DNA of 64,000 bases from Scatophagus argus (lineage: Eukaryota > Chordata > Actinopteri > Scatophagidae): positions 11,337,902-11,401,901 of the forward strand of contig NC_058516.1 of the NCBI RefSeq assembly GCF_020382885.2. The letters run 5' to 3'. A program made the translations under genes and the position numbers. Below the pieces are notes generated by a model that worked only from the letters and a program-made list of their open reading frames with translations, was not told where the DNA came from and did not search any database. Each line of letters begins with the position of its first letter. Within the stretch, counting starts at the first letter, position 1. This document shows positions 47,988 through 63,715 of this stretch, one piece after another.

Positions 47988-48878
47988 CCTCTGCTCATCG
48001 ACACTCAATATGAGTAGCTGTCAATTCACATTAAGCTCTTCAACTGATATAATAAACGTATGTTAATCGTTTTATTACGTTTTATTATTGAATACTCCGT
48101 TATTGAGCTTGCGAGCTAACTGGCAGTACGAGTAGGTTAGTACGGAAGTTATCTATTTTCGCATTTTGTGTCGTGTGCGACAGTCGCCAACTGTTTTACG
48201 GCAGTGTTGACACGTTGAAAATGGGCGGAACATTAAACGCATGCAGACTGGTTACTACGCTCTCATTGGTTGTTTTTTTGTGACGACATGAAAGAGCAGC
48301 TGTTTGATTGTTTGAATCCTAAGTCAATCAAACTGTCGGTACTGCACTCTAGACAAGGCAACATGTCAAGATCCTAAAATAAACAAGTGTACGTCCGGAA
48401 GTTATTTTCAAAATTGAAGTGTTTAGTCAAACCTGGTTGGTTTAAACTTAATTCACACGTCTTTTTCCGAAGGTTTACGTGGATTTTAATTGGTCATGAA
48501 ACATATTAAAGTTTGTAACCTTAGATATGCAACAGGAAAGCGTACTCAGGAAATATGCTGTCGTAACTCAATTCAGTCTTGTGCTTTTTAAAATATATTA
48601 TAGCTTCTTTAAATCCCTAATTTAATAGAAAAATTCCCATGAGCGAGTCTTAATGATTTGTCACTTTGATATTTTTTCCCCCTCGATGTTGTTCTAGCAT
48701 TCCCCAAAGTTAAACACGCAGAGCTTTTATTTAAGGACGGGAAACACCCATTTTCCGGTGTTATCCTGCATAATTGAGGATGACTTGCCGTAGCTGGGTT
48801 TACTTCTGGCTTCGTGGCTCATTGAATTCGTTTGCTAACGTTTATTTGCCAATAACGTTAAAACGCAACAGGGGGAAA
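47988..48878. promoter_or_regulatory. Divergent tgds/gpr180 promoter region
   Basis: 891 bp separate the two start codons. Visible motifs are an inverted CCAAT box (ATTGG, 48265-48269), a perfect ETS/GABP site CCGGAAGT (48395-48402) and a CGGAAGT-type site near 48144. ETS and CCAAT sites are typical of bidirectional housekeeping promoters. No TATA box stands out. Two separate promoters in this space remain possible. Confidence 0.6.
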
Positions 48879-53144
<4,266 letters not shown>

Positions 53145-55760
53145 GAACACATCCACGGTCGCGCTTTACCTGAACGCGTCACGGGGCGAGGGGAGAACAT
53201 GCTACGACACTAGGGCCTCCCCCTAAGCTCCTGCAGTGTCAGGGGAAGGGAGATGAAATGGAGGATGCAAGAAGTGCAGTAACACTGCAGGGGCTGTTCT
53301 GTTTTTTTGCTGGTGCTGCCTCTTTGGAGAACAGTAATAGCCACTAGTAAGCAAAGGAACTATAGGTGAGGTCACAGAATGACCAGAAGAAGATATTTAC
53401 AGCAACAAACTACCTCTAGTTTCAAATGACTTTAGACTGGAATATCTAATGCAGGATCTCCTGGAATAGGGACACTTTCTTGCGCTCTCCAACATTTTAG
53501 GACGTGTCTGCTTCTGAGGTAGGTTTCAAGAGTGGAGAAATGATAGGTTGAATCATCCACACAGTACAGATGGTTCTTTGGACCTTGAGGGCGCAATCCC
53601 AACATCAGCATACCTGAGAAGGTTGTGTCTGAGGAAACTTCTCCTGTGCCCTTGGCTTTGATAATCATTCACTCGGTGGAATCCACAGATTTACTGTGAA
53701 GGAAAAGACAAAGCACAGGGACGCATTACACCAACCGCTTAGCTATGGTGTAAGACTTAGCATCCATATTCTGCTCAATAAACTAGACTTCAAATTGCCA
53801 AAGAGATGATAGAAGTTTTTTGTGTTAAAGGATAGAGCTGGCGTTGTTCCGCATTTCATTTTCCTTGTCAACAAATCCCATGAAATGACAACACCGACAA
53901 TTGTTGAAGGAAGGAACACATCGTCCAGTGCAACAGCGTGGGCCACAGTATGTCAGGTTTTAGATTTTAGTCTTGTCATAGAAATTATTTACTGTAAGAG
54001 AATAGAGTAATAAATGGGTAAGTCAATGGTTCAGTATGTGGTAGGATTGATGTGTCACTCTGGAGAAACAGATGGAGGTCGAGAGGTAATTGACTAGAAT
54101 GAAGAATGGTCAGGCGCAAGGGTGGGTAAAGTCTGGACTGACGGATTCAGTATGAGGCCAGGTACAAAGATTTGGATTTTCAGTTAGCCAAGTAAGGATT
54201 GGTGAACTTTGTCTGTTCAGAGTGATTAATGTGAGCCAAAACTGTGCGCTCCCTGTACATCACAGAGTAAGCTGTACTCGTTACCGTTTTATGCTAATTT
54301 CTTCACCGTCAGCATGAATCTATGAGCTGATAGCAGGGATGCGCAACAATATCTGCATGTCATAAGCATTGGCTGCTAGGTGCTTTACAGAGACCCAGAG
54401 CCTGAACACCCCTCTGAGCAAGCAGACGGTGGCAAGGAAAAACTCCCTTTTAACAGGAAGAAACCTTGAGCGGGACCCGGCTCACAAGGGAGAACTATTG
54501 TGCTGATAGTTGACTGGGTAAAGGAGGAAATAATCAAATACTTGTAAAATCCAATATTGTGAGTCTGTGGCTGAAAAGCTTAAGTCACAGTCACATAAAT
54601 TGTATGTAGCTGGAGATACACTGCATGAGCTTTGTTTTTTTGTTTTTAAGTTTCATTTTCCATGCCTTGTACCATGAGCTTGAGCACACCACCTAGGCTG
54701 TGTTTTAAAGTCGAACAAAAAGCCAAAGTCTACTAAAAAAGCTACAGCCACAGCCCCTTTGTAGCTTCCAATGAATTCCGTGGTGTGAATACTTTCCGAT
54801 GAAATTCACCAAGTCCACTCATGAGTTCTTACTCTCTCCAGTTATGCAGCTCTGGTCTGGGCACACTGTGACTTCCTGTCCTCTTTCCTTGTCTTAAAGA
54901 GACTCTCATGGCAGGTAGTAGTTTAATTTAGGGATTTTCATATGGTGGAGAAAGACAGTCCACTTGAACTGACAGCTGACATGGAGTGTTGATATATTTA
55001 TTCATTCTTTATTTATTTTTCTAAACGAATAACTGACAAACAGCATATTGTAAAGAAGCTAAATCACTTAGTGCACAAGTTTAGTGTTTGATTTCACTGT
55101 TTTATTGAGCCGCGTTTTTTTTTTCTTTCCTTATTGATTTAAAGATAACCTCAGCCGTTCTAGTTCAGATTGTTTTACTTCAGAAATATTCAGCGGATAC
55201 CACAAAAATACATAAAGTAACCGATGATCACAGCTTTTCGAGGCTGTTTCCCTTGAAATATTTTTAAACTTATGCCATAAACCTTTGAAATAATGTCATA
55301 AGATATCCATATTGTATACGTATTGACCCCCCCCCCTCAGCTGGAATGTCTCTAACAAATGCATGACAGAAAAATTAATAGCCACCTGTGTTATGACATT
55401 AAACTTTAATATCTTTGGTAATGGTTCGGTTATCACAAAACGTGCAATCTGATTTTTTTTTTTTGTTTTTTCTTGTTATGTAGGTGTAGATTAAAGCAGT
55501 GTGTGTGTTTGTGTTATCTGAGCAGCATGTACTGTATGTACACCTTGTATGGGTGCAAGAAAAAATCCAATCTGTTTTGCAGCAGATTACAACAAAATAA
55601 ATACGAGACTTCCGTTTGTACGTTGTACTTGGTTTGGTTACAGTTACACAAAACAAGTGTCCAGTTTTGTTATTTTTGTTCCCCTCCTTGTTTTATTTAT
55701 ACATAAATAACACAATCTGTGGAATTATGGAACCTGTGATTATTACAGCTGTAATAAAGT
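53145..55760 (+). other. gpr180: gpr180 3' UTR region
   Basis: No coding exon recognised. AATAAA signals occur at 53777-53782 and 55753-55758; the latter could end a 2.6-kb UTR. A family A repeat copy (54377-54510) lies inside. Confidence 0.45.
54377..54510 (+). repeat. Short interspersed repeat, family A
   Basis: Copy lacking the AT-rich left edge. It begins at tgctttacagagacccagag and ends at agaactattgtgctgatag. Confidence 0.7.
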
Positions 55761-56343
55761 AAATAAATACAAGTTAAAGTCACCCAGCTAATCCTAAACA
55801 CATAATACCTTCATGCTGTACATTGGTTTCATTATTAGAACATAAACTCTATAGTTTTGGGGCTATTTACAATCTGATGGATCTGATGGTCTCTTAATAC
55901 AAAGCAGTGTGTTGTAACCTTGACCTACATTAACACTGCCTGCTTTTGGATTTGTGTGATGAAACACATGGAATCTGATACATTCAGGTCTGTTTCATTA
56001 TTTTAAAATAAATCTTGAGGGAATTCTTTATCTATCGGTATGATCATGGTGCTCCAAGGATTGCAATAAAACCTAGGGATCTGTTCAGTAACTGTGCAGT
56101 AGTTAATAGTAATTTTTGTGCAATAAAAGCCTTTATGACAGATGATGGTTTTAATTTAGGCTTCTTTGCTTTAAGAAATGCTGTAATTGATCTACATATC
56201 CCATTCTCCTAGTGAATAAACTCGTATTCCTCTCATCTGAATCGGTAGCTCTAATAGCATTTCACGAAATCAAATACTGGTTTTTGTCGGTCAAAAAACA
56301 TTGGCAAAAGCTTTAGCAAAAAAAAGGCAAAAATGTATACAAT

Positions 56344-56425
56344 CGTCACGAACAGGATTCGAACCTGTGCGGGGAAACCCCATTGGATTTCGAGTCCAAC
56401 GCCTTAACCTCTCGGCCACCGTGAC
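56344..56425 (-). tRNA. tRNA-Ser(CGA)
   Basis: On the minus strand an 82-nt type II tRNA runs from GTCACGG to CGTGACG. The acceptor stem pairs over 7 bp (last pair G-T) with discriminator G. The A-box region (TGGCCGAGAGGTTAAGGC) and B box (GGTTCGAATCC) are canonical. The anticodon stem TTGGA/TCCAA encloses CTCGAAA, so the anticodon is CGA (serine UCG codons). The long variable arm (TGGGGTTTCCCCGCA) is typical of tRNA-Ser. CCA is not encoded, as expected for a nuclear gene, and a TTTTT terminator lies about 11 nt downstream. It appears functional. Confidence 0.97.
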
Positions 56426-57250
56426 TACGCATGTCACTGTCGGGCCTACGTCTTATATAGCTAATACAGAACGGAATATGAATTTAAGTGTGTAAATATT
56501 ATGCATAGGGTGAAACATGCATTATAATAATTTTATGAGCCTTTAGGAGTATTTATAGGTTTCCGGTGACCATGTATAAAAAAAAAATATATATCATGCA
56601 CGTCCTAACCAAACCTAGCTAAACTTACGTTAGCAAACATCGTGTTTTGTTAACCTTGTTTTAGGTCAGTTATTGGTATATTATGCTAAATTTCGATCCT
56701 ATTAATAATCAAGTGATCTGTTCGGTCATGTGTAATTTGTAATTGCGTGCCAGGAGATCTGTTGCTTGACTAATGTATTTCTTTTCCTTGCTTGGTGTGA
56801 TTATCTTGAATGATTGACTTGGGAAAGAACACTGGATGGATATACCTAGTAGTGCTAAAAATTTGGTTCAGGGATCTAAAACTATCTCAGTTCCAAAAAT
56901 CTTTTTTGGGGTGAATGGTAACTGAGTGATGCCAGTTTATTCGAATGCTAGAAACTTCAAGCATGTGCTATACTAGGCAACAGTCAAGTCTAGTGACGCA
57001 TTAAAAACAGTGGGATAATCAAAATACTTTACATAATTAATTAATAAGACCCTTTAAACGTCATTAAATTATATACACTTCATCGCTTCTTACAGACTTA
57101 TATATATCAACCATAAGTGCATGAATATTTGCTCAACAGGTATTCTGTAAGCTAAAACTAAAACCGCAAGTATTTGCGTTCACTCCCTGGATCCTTTAAG
57201 AGAAAAATGGCCTATTCGCTGCTTTTCCTGATGAGCTCTGAATGCATCAC
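56426..57250. other. Intergenic between tRNA-Ser and smim11
   Basis: AT-rich DNA with no recognised gene or repeat apart from a short A/T tract near 56578-56595. Confidence 0.6.
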
Positions 57251-57377
57251 AGGTTACGTCAAATTTAGATTGCAATCCAATTGGCTGATCATTACAAGTA
57301 CCGCCTTCTTCGGTAGAGCATTAATAACACTGTGGCTGTCGCAGCTCCTTAGGATCTGAAAGACAACGGAGGTTAAA
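57251..57377 (+). promoter_or_regulatory. smim11: smim11 promoter / 5' UTR
   Basis: A CRE-like TTACGTCA (57254-57261) and a palindromic CCAATTGG (57287-57294, a CCAAT box on both strands) lie within 125 bp of the start codon. No TATA box. Function is inferred from motif placement. Confidence 0.5.
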
Positions 57378-58246
57378 ATGATCAACTGGAAGGTAAATAA
57401 GCGCAAATTTATCATTTTACACATACTGTGTGCGTATGTTATTATCAGTTCAATAGCTTTCGTATTTTATTTTTTTTAATATAAGGTCTCAATTGTCACT
57501 AGCATAATGCTAACGTTGCTATAGCTGAGCAAGTTGTTAGCAAGTTATCTGTCACAGCTGAGAAAGTTGTAGCAGTGAAAAGTATATTAAAACAAATTTG
57601 GTTCGTGATTGGACGTATGCCGAATCAAAACAGTGTTCCGGGGTTTACTTAAAGTTTCTTGAAACACACTCACGCTAAGTTGTATTTGCGCTGCAATTTG
57701 AGAAGTGAGGGATTTGTGACTGGAGTTTGGTTAAACGACATCTGTGGGATGACCTGTAACAGCTAGAAGCCCAGAATACACGTGGTTTCCAGCTGCTTCT
57801 CTCTTTCACACTTGCAACACCTCCCACCTTGCCTTGAGCAGCTGAGGCTTCTGGTGGATAAGAGAGGGGGTGGGGATGGGGGACCTTCTCCAGGGTCCCT
57901 GACTTTTCCAGAGCTTTCTTTCCAGTCCTTCTTGAATGGTATTGGTCCACTCAAGCTAAGGCAAAAAAAAAAATGTCCCAACTACTGGGACTTAAATGTG
58001 CTTCTGGAGGCAGAAAAAATATAAAAGTTCTCCACAAAACAAACTGTCTTTCTGCAGGCTTTGGACAATGTCCCCGTGCTCTTGTATATCTTGGCACTGA
58101 AGACGCTCCTGCTGTGTTTGGCCTTTGCTGGGGTGAAGATCTACCAGAGTAAGAAAGCGGAGGAGGCCCTGAAAAAGCAGCAGGCTGAGAAGAGGAGGTT
58201 GGCCCAGCAGACTCAAGAGCTCATTGACAACAAGAAGGAAGACTGA
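57378..58246 (+). CDS. smim11: Small integral membrane protein 11
   Basis: Two coding exons, 57378-57392 (MINWK) and 58058-58246, give 67 aa (human SMIM11 is 58). The junction NWK|ALDNVPVLLYILALKT and then LCLAFAGVKIYQ match the family (human NWKVLEHVPLLLYILAAKT, FAGVKMYQ). There is one transmembrane helix at about residues 11-33, then a highly charged Lys/Glu/Gln tail (KKAEEALKKQQAEKRRLAQQ) that should form a coiled coil and is longer than in human. The molecular function is not known. Only five residues come from the first exon, so the gene is easily missed by ORF finders. Confidence 0.93.
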
Positions 58247-59310
58247 GAAGAGGCTGATGTACACGGGTACTGAACTGGAACTACTCTTAAAATGTGTGTT
58301 AAATAGGCGTGCCTACAAAGATGCTTAAAAATTGGCTGTTTTACCAGAAAATATATGCAGTTACCACATCCTTCAAATTAGGGTTGCAAATAAACATAAT
58401 TTTTATTCTCAATTAACCTGGCAGTTATTTTCACGATGGGCAAGTGTGTTGTGTATCTAAAGTCAGTCATTACTTATGATCTTTTGGATTTCTAAAATCT
58501 ATCATCACACCACTGATTTGTAAAAGGGATAATCACCCAAAAAACAATTTAATGGGGTTTTAATTTGGCTCTAACAATCAATTGCAATGGGCATCCATTC
58601 CATTTTGTGTGTGTGTTCGACTAATTGATTGTGATCCATCACAGTAACTTCTTCTGTCCCCTGCAGGGAAATATATTACCCAGCCTTCTCCGAATATGAG
58701 CCAGACGTCATGTGACCGTCAGCAGAACGAGGACCTTCCTGTACCGGAACCATTCACCGTTGCCGCTTTTTTATATTCAGCTTTTGTTGTGTAACTGTTG
58801 AAATTCCATGTGGACTCGTGAGATGTGAGGCTGTTTCGACCTCAGTGGCAGCATGAAAACAGGTTCGGCATCTTAAACGCCCAGTCATTTCTAGGCTTCT
58901 TGGCTTCCCGCAACATCTTTTTGCCTTTTTTTTATATGCTCATGCGTGCAGTTCAGCACTTCATCTTAATCAACTGAGTGCAGTACTTGAGCTTCTCTTT
59001 TGTACATGTGAACAGACAGATACAGACTTGACTTATATATTAAATATACCCTGATATTAATTTTGTAATATTCTTTTGTCGGCAACCAGTCCGAGGTACC
59101 GCCCCTCCCCACTGGATTTCTGAGTAATATTTCTATGTTTACTAAATTTTATCCCTTAATTTTTCACCACACCACTACATAAGGGAAACACAAACATTGT
59201 TTTCACTTCTCAGTCCCAATACACAGCTGTCCGTGGCAATCTGTTTATATCCAAACTCAAGTTTTATATATTTATTTGTTTATTGATGAATAAAAGTATT
59301 TTTATTCAGT
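58247..59310 (+). other. smim11: smim11 3' UTR
   Basis: Noncoding sequence after the stop. AATAAA signals at 58389-58394 and 59289-59294 suggest a short and a long form. Confidence 0.55.
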
Positions 59311-59547
59311 CTCTTTTGAAGTGATTAATAATATCTCCACGAATGGTGTTATGGTCCAAAGGTGTTCACTTGATCAGTGCTCTGTTTTTGCTGTAGAAGT
59401 GGTGGATATAATCAATTTAAAGATGTTTTGGCATCACGTTTGGCTTTTCTACTGAAGACCAAACAATTCTTCTGATTAGAATGAAGAAGATCCCCCTGTC
59501 TCTATGGCGTTATCATGTCACATGCATGCAGAGCATACATAGGTATG

Positions 59548-59590
59548 CTAACCCTAACCCTAGCATGGGTTAGGGTTAGGGTTAGGGGTT
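59548..59590. repeat. Inverted telomere-like repeats
   Basis: ctaaccctaaccc (59548-59560) and its exact reverse complement (59567-59579) surround a 6-nt loop TAGCAT. A further gttagggg unit follows. This is an interstitial TTAGGG snippet in head-to-head orientation. Confidence 0.9.
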
Positions 59591-59697
59591 CCTCAGCTGT
59601 ACTAGAAGGTTTTTATGATTCAAATCTGCTCAAGGAATTTTGACATTTGTGTTGAAGCAATGGTGCTGTACATCCAGCAGAGGGAGCGTTGGTATCT

Positions 59698-59958
59698 TTA
59701 AATAGTACGACTTTCCACCATGACGCGCAAGATGTTCACAAACTTATTCATGACGCCGATTGTCTGAAAATCCAAGCAATCGAATATAATCCGTTTGATG
59801 GATTGGCATTTATTTTTGAATACATTTTCATGGTCCAGTGATAAAGGCGTACTACTGGGTTTGTAACTGTAGCCTTTCTCTGTTGGGTTTTGTGGTTGCG
59901 TGCCGTCTGTAAGGCTCATTGATCCATCCAGATCTTCTGTCGTGGTCATAGGACGCAA
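59698..59958 (-). other. Unassigned 86-codon open frame
   Basis: A minus-strand frame with a hydrophilic first half (MTTTEDLDGSMSLTDGTQPQ ... YSYKPSSTPLSLDHENV) that reads like real protein, then a basic/hydrophobic end. I do not recognise it. It may be an exon or a relic of an unknown gene between smim11 and the CARM1-like gene, or a chance ORF. No clear splice sites or promoter were found. Confidence 0.2.
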
Positions 59959-60352
59959 GAACTCTCAAAAGCCCTCAATGAATGTTTTTTTTTACAAACC
60001 ATTAATAAAACATTTTGCACCTTTAGTAAAGTTAATGCACATATATTACACACAGCTCCCATCAATATTCCTACCCAGCCCAGCCAACAAAGATCTCCAC
60101 TGGTCAGTTCAAAGCTAATTTTCAAGTAAGTATTTGTAGTAAAATGGAATCTTGCCTTTTTTTCCACCATAGTTTCTCCCCACCATCTTCTGTCCCCTGC
60201 TTTTCTTCCGTATTTTCCCTTTTAATCTGTCCTCCATCTCTCCTCCCCTTTTCCTCCATCCCCTCCTTTTCCACATCCTCTCCCCCTTACCCTCTTCTCC
60301 TCCTCCTCCTCCTCCTCTCTTCCCGAAGAGCAACTTCTTTTCACATTGCAGA

Positions 60353-62856
60353 ATGGAGGAGAGGAGCGAGGAACCACCGGCGTTCTCCGTCAGGGTCTTC
60401 GCTCTGCAGGAGGAGGAGGACGGGGCTGAGAAGGAACACACGGGGACGCATGGGGAGGTAAAATGGAGGTTTGCAGAAGGCACGCTATATATTACTCTTC
60501 TTATCTGGACTATGATTCCATGAGATGTATTTTAAGAAAATGAATCTGGATTAAGATTTTTGTGTTTTAACTATCAAGCTCTGTTCTTATTGATCTACTT
60601 TATGCTGTTCTAATCTGTCCAGCTAAATTCTAAGCCAAAGACAGCATATGTGCACTATGTTTAAATACATGTATTTAAGAAGTGAAATTATTCCCTCTGA
60701 TTACATTATTATGATTATATTGATTAAGTTATTAACGTAAGCTTAGATTTCTGGTGGAGTGACCTGTACGGGTCAAAAGATATTTTTTTTATTTGTTTGT
60801 TTTGTAAATGAAATCTGCCAAAGCCTAATTGACTCTGAAATGAAAACGCCATCTCGTTTTCAATTCATCGTCTTTGGCGACAACATTGGCAATATATATC
60901 CAATCGATAGAGAACATTTCAGACATCAGAGAAGAGTTTGTGAGGAGCATTTAGCTTTTAAGTCAATAAAAGCGTGGTACCTACTGGTGTGGTTTTAGAT
61001 AGCAACTAACTGAGCACCCCTTGTCTCAATCAAAAGGTCCTCTCTAGAACCTATGTTTGGTTTGTTCACCCTGGGCTACTTTAGAACAACATGGTGGACT
61101 CCATGGAAGAGAACCTGCTCTCCTTGTAGATCCAAAAGGCTCATTTTGAAATAAAGAAACCGCAGTGATTCTTAGTTTGAGGTGATCGTATTCCAGCAAC
61201 CCCAATCGTTTGCTGTGGTTTTGGTTTTATCTGAAAGACTCTTGTGTGTTGCGTTCTGAAGGGGATGCAGGTCCAGGAGGAGGAGGAGGAGGACAAGGAG
61301 CAGCAGGTCAGTGTGTGCAGAAAGACATCAGAGCAGGAGCTTACTCTGTTTGTCACCACAGGACAGGAGGCTCAGCAGCTCACTATGCAGGATGGTGAGT
61401 GTACTCAGATACTGTGGCCCCACCACTTATACCCCTGGCAGTACAAAAATAAACAACAATAAAAACAATATGCTTTCAGCCAACAAAGCATCTGTCTTCA
61501 AATTCACAATGTCCAAGGAAATGGACTGCTGCCAGGTTGGGGGACAGTCCTTCCTGGTCACCGTCGATAACCTGAGTCTTATGCTGCAGTTCAAAACTCC
61601 AACTGGTATGTACAGTATAGATGCTTAAATGTATACTGGTTATCATGCTGGGCTTTTCGTAAGTCTGTCAGGAGTTCAAAGATGTACAGTTCAGAAAATG
61701 TCTTATCCTCTTTGGCTCTCCAGATATGAAGAACTTCCAGCAGTTACTGAAAAGAGAAAAATCAAGCAAAGGTTGCTCAGAAGGAGATGAGGGAAGAGAC
61801 AAGGGAGCAGAGAGAAACCAAACACCTTCTGGGAAACATCCTAATATGTTTGAAACAATTACTGAAAATGTCCCGATGCAGGGCTACCAGGTAATCCACT
61901 GGCAGACTACCCAATAACTCTAACTTTGCCTGTTCTTTTTAAATAAATTACTTTGAAACATAACTTAAAACACAAATTGTTCAGTGTTGTGTGTGCAGTT
62001 CCACAGCTGTTTGTCCCAGCAGCAGAGCCTGCTTCAGGACTACCTGAGGATCAGCACCTACCAGAGAGCCATCTTAGTCAATGAGATGGACTTCAGAGAC
62101 AAGGTGACAGCACGTGTCCTCACAAGCACCTCGACACATGACTGTCAGTGAACACGGCGGTTTCAGTCATTTTATTTGACAAAATGCTAATAGCAGCCGG
62201 TAACTTTTTACAGCCTCAACCACAGGCTGAATCACTTAATAGAAGTCCAGTCCATCAAGGCAGACGGCTGCCCATCTTGAGCTGGGGTCTGCTCCGAGGT
62301 TTCTGCCTTCTAAAAGGCAGTTTTTCCTCGCCACTGTCGCCAAGTGCTTGCTCAAGGGGGAATGTTGGGCTCTCTGTATTACAATTTAATTAAAGAGTTT
62401 GGTCTAGACCTGCTCTAATTGGAAAGTGTCATGAGATAACTTTTGTTGTGAATTGGCGCTATATAAATAAACTGAATTGAAAATTGAACAGTTGGTCAAG
62501 ACACACAGTCAAGACAAGTGAGACAGGTTGGAAACGTAAATATTACTGATAATAATATAATAATAATTATATACTTGTAAATGTTATGTTTTGTGATACT
62601 GTAGTGATTTTCAAAAGCACTGTGTCACACACACACATTCATGCACACTCATACCTAGAGGAAATATAGAGTACTACTATAGTAGTAGAATAAATATATA
62701 AGTACTGTATATATTTATTCTCCCTTTATTTTTCTGTCTTTGTAGGTGGTTCTGGATGTGTGTTGTGGTTCTGCTATTCTGTCTTTCTTTGCAGTCCAGG
62801 CAGGAGCCACTAGAGTGTATGCTGTTGAGTCCAGCCCCATGGCCAAGTATACACAA
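60353..62856 (+). CDS. carm1l: CARM1/PRMT4-like arginine methyltransferase paralogue, 5' part (6 exons)
   Basis: Coding exons 60353-60457, 61262-61394, 61480-61605, 61724-61890, 61999-62103 and 62746-62856 join in frame to 249 residues; the gene continues past the window. The N-terminal PH-like domain is recognisable ([20 protein letters not shown] ... [22 protein letters not shown]1 has VFKCSVSRETECSRVGKQSF). The methyltransferase start follows: [35 protein letters not shown]..., [20 protein letters not shown]. Oddities: CARM1's YFQFY reads GYQFH (175-179), and motif I VGCGSG reads VCCGSA (217-222). The motif I acidic residue (E240) is kept. The N-terminus is acidic and unlike CARM1's. An acceptor-like ttgcag abuts the start codon, so a noncoding exon may precede. 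The paralogue assignment is firmer than the symbol. Confidence 0.85.
62253..62483 (-). repeat. Family B repeat in intron 5 of the CARM1-like gene
   Basis: Inverted copy of the 20173 element, from ggcagacggctgcccatctt to tataaataaactgaattg. Its right part matches the tail of the LINE-like fragment at 3370-3450. Confidence 0.75.
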
Positions 62857-63682
62857 GTCAGTAGATTTGCAAACATCCATTTTTTTTTTTTTGTCATTAT
62901 ATGGTCAACTTTATGTAAGTTCTGATGTTGATTTGTTGTAAAACTGGTCTTATTCTCTACCGTAATTACAACATTGTTTGAGTCTAACTAACCTACATGA
63001 GTGATTTGAATTTCCAGACAGTGAGTTAACATGCAGAGTTCAGAGAGTTATGTGTGTGTTGGCCTCGATACAGGCTAAAAAGAAACCACAGTAATACACT
63101 ACACAGTGCGTATACACACGCACGCACACACACAGAGTACATACATCACATGCAGAGCATGGCATTCTGGGGAGTTAATGGATTGCGGCAACATCTGGCC
63201 CAGAGTTCAGCAGGATGGGGGCTGCAGAGAGATGCTATACTGGGTTTAGACCGATATATGGGGATAATATCTGCCTTTGGTGAAGACTGAATATAAACAT
63301 GGTGTCAGATTTACTTGCTCTACCTGTTCTGAAGAGCCCAACATACCACAAACGTGGTCCAAAAAGGTGAGAAATTTGCAATGATTCAAAATGGAATTTT
63401 ATACTTCTGATTAGAGATACCTCTTTCCAAAAACAATGTCCCTGTTATTATGGAGAATTGACAGAATACACTGTCTGTAGTTTTTATTGGACATTCAGCC
63501 CCTATAAAAACTGCGTACAGTGTACGGACTATCCTAAGCAACCACAACATTGTTCCTGGAAAGACATGTGACTGTTAATTTGAATTTTTCCTTCGTATCA
63601 AATTCCATTTGTGGAAATCTTTTAGACAGATATCCCAAAACCTGCATGTACTCCATGGAGAAACACTTTTTGTTTCTTGCAA

Positions 63683-63715
<33 letters not shown>

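Noticed and set aside
60144-60461. 105-codon Ser/Pro-rich frame and 122-codon Arg/Gly-rich opposite frame
   Set aside because: Low-complexity CTC/GAG tract directly upstream of the CARM1-like start; the family-like frame begins at 60353.
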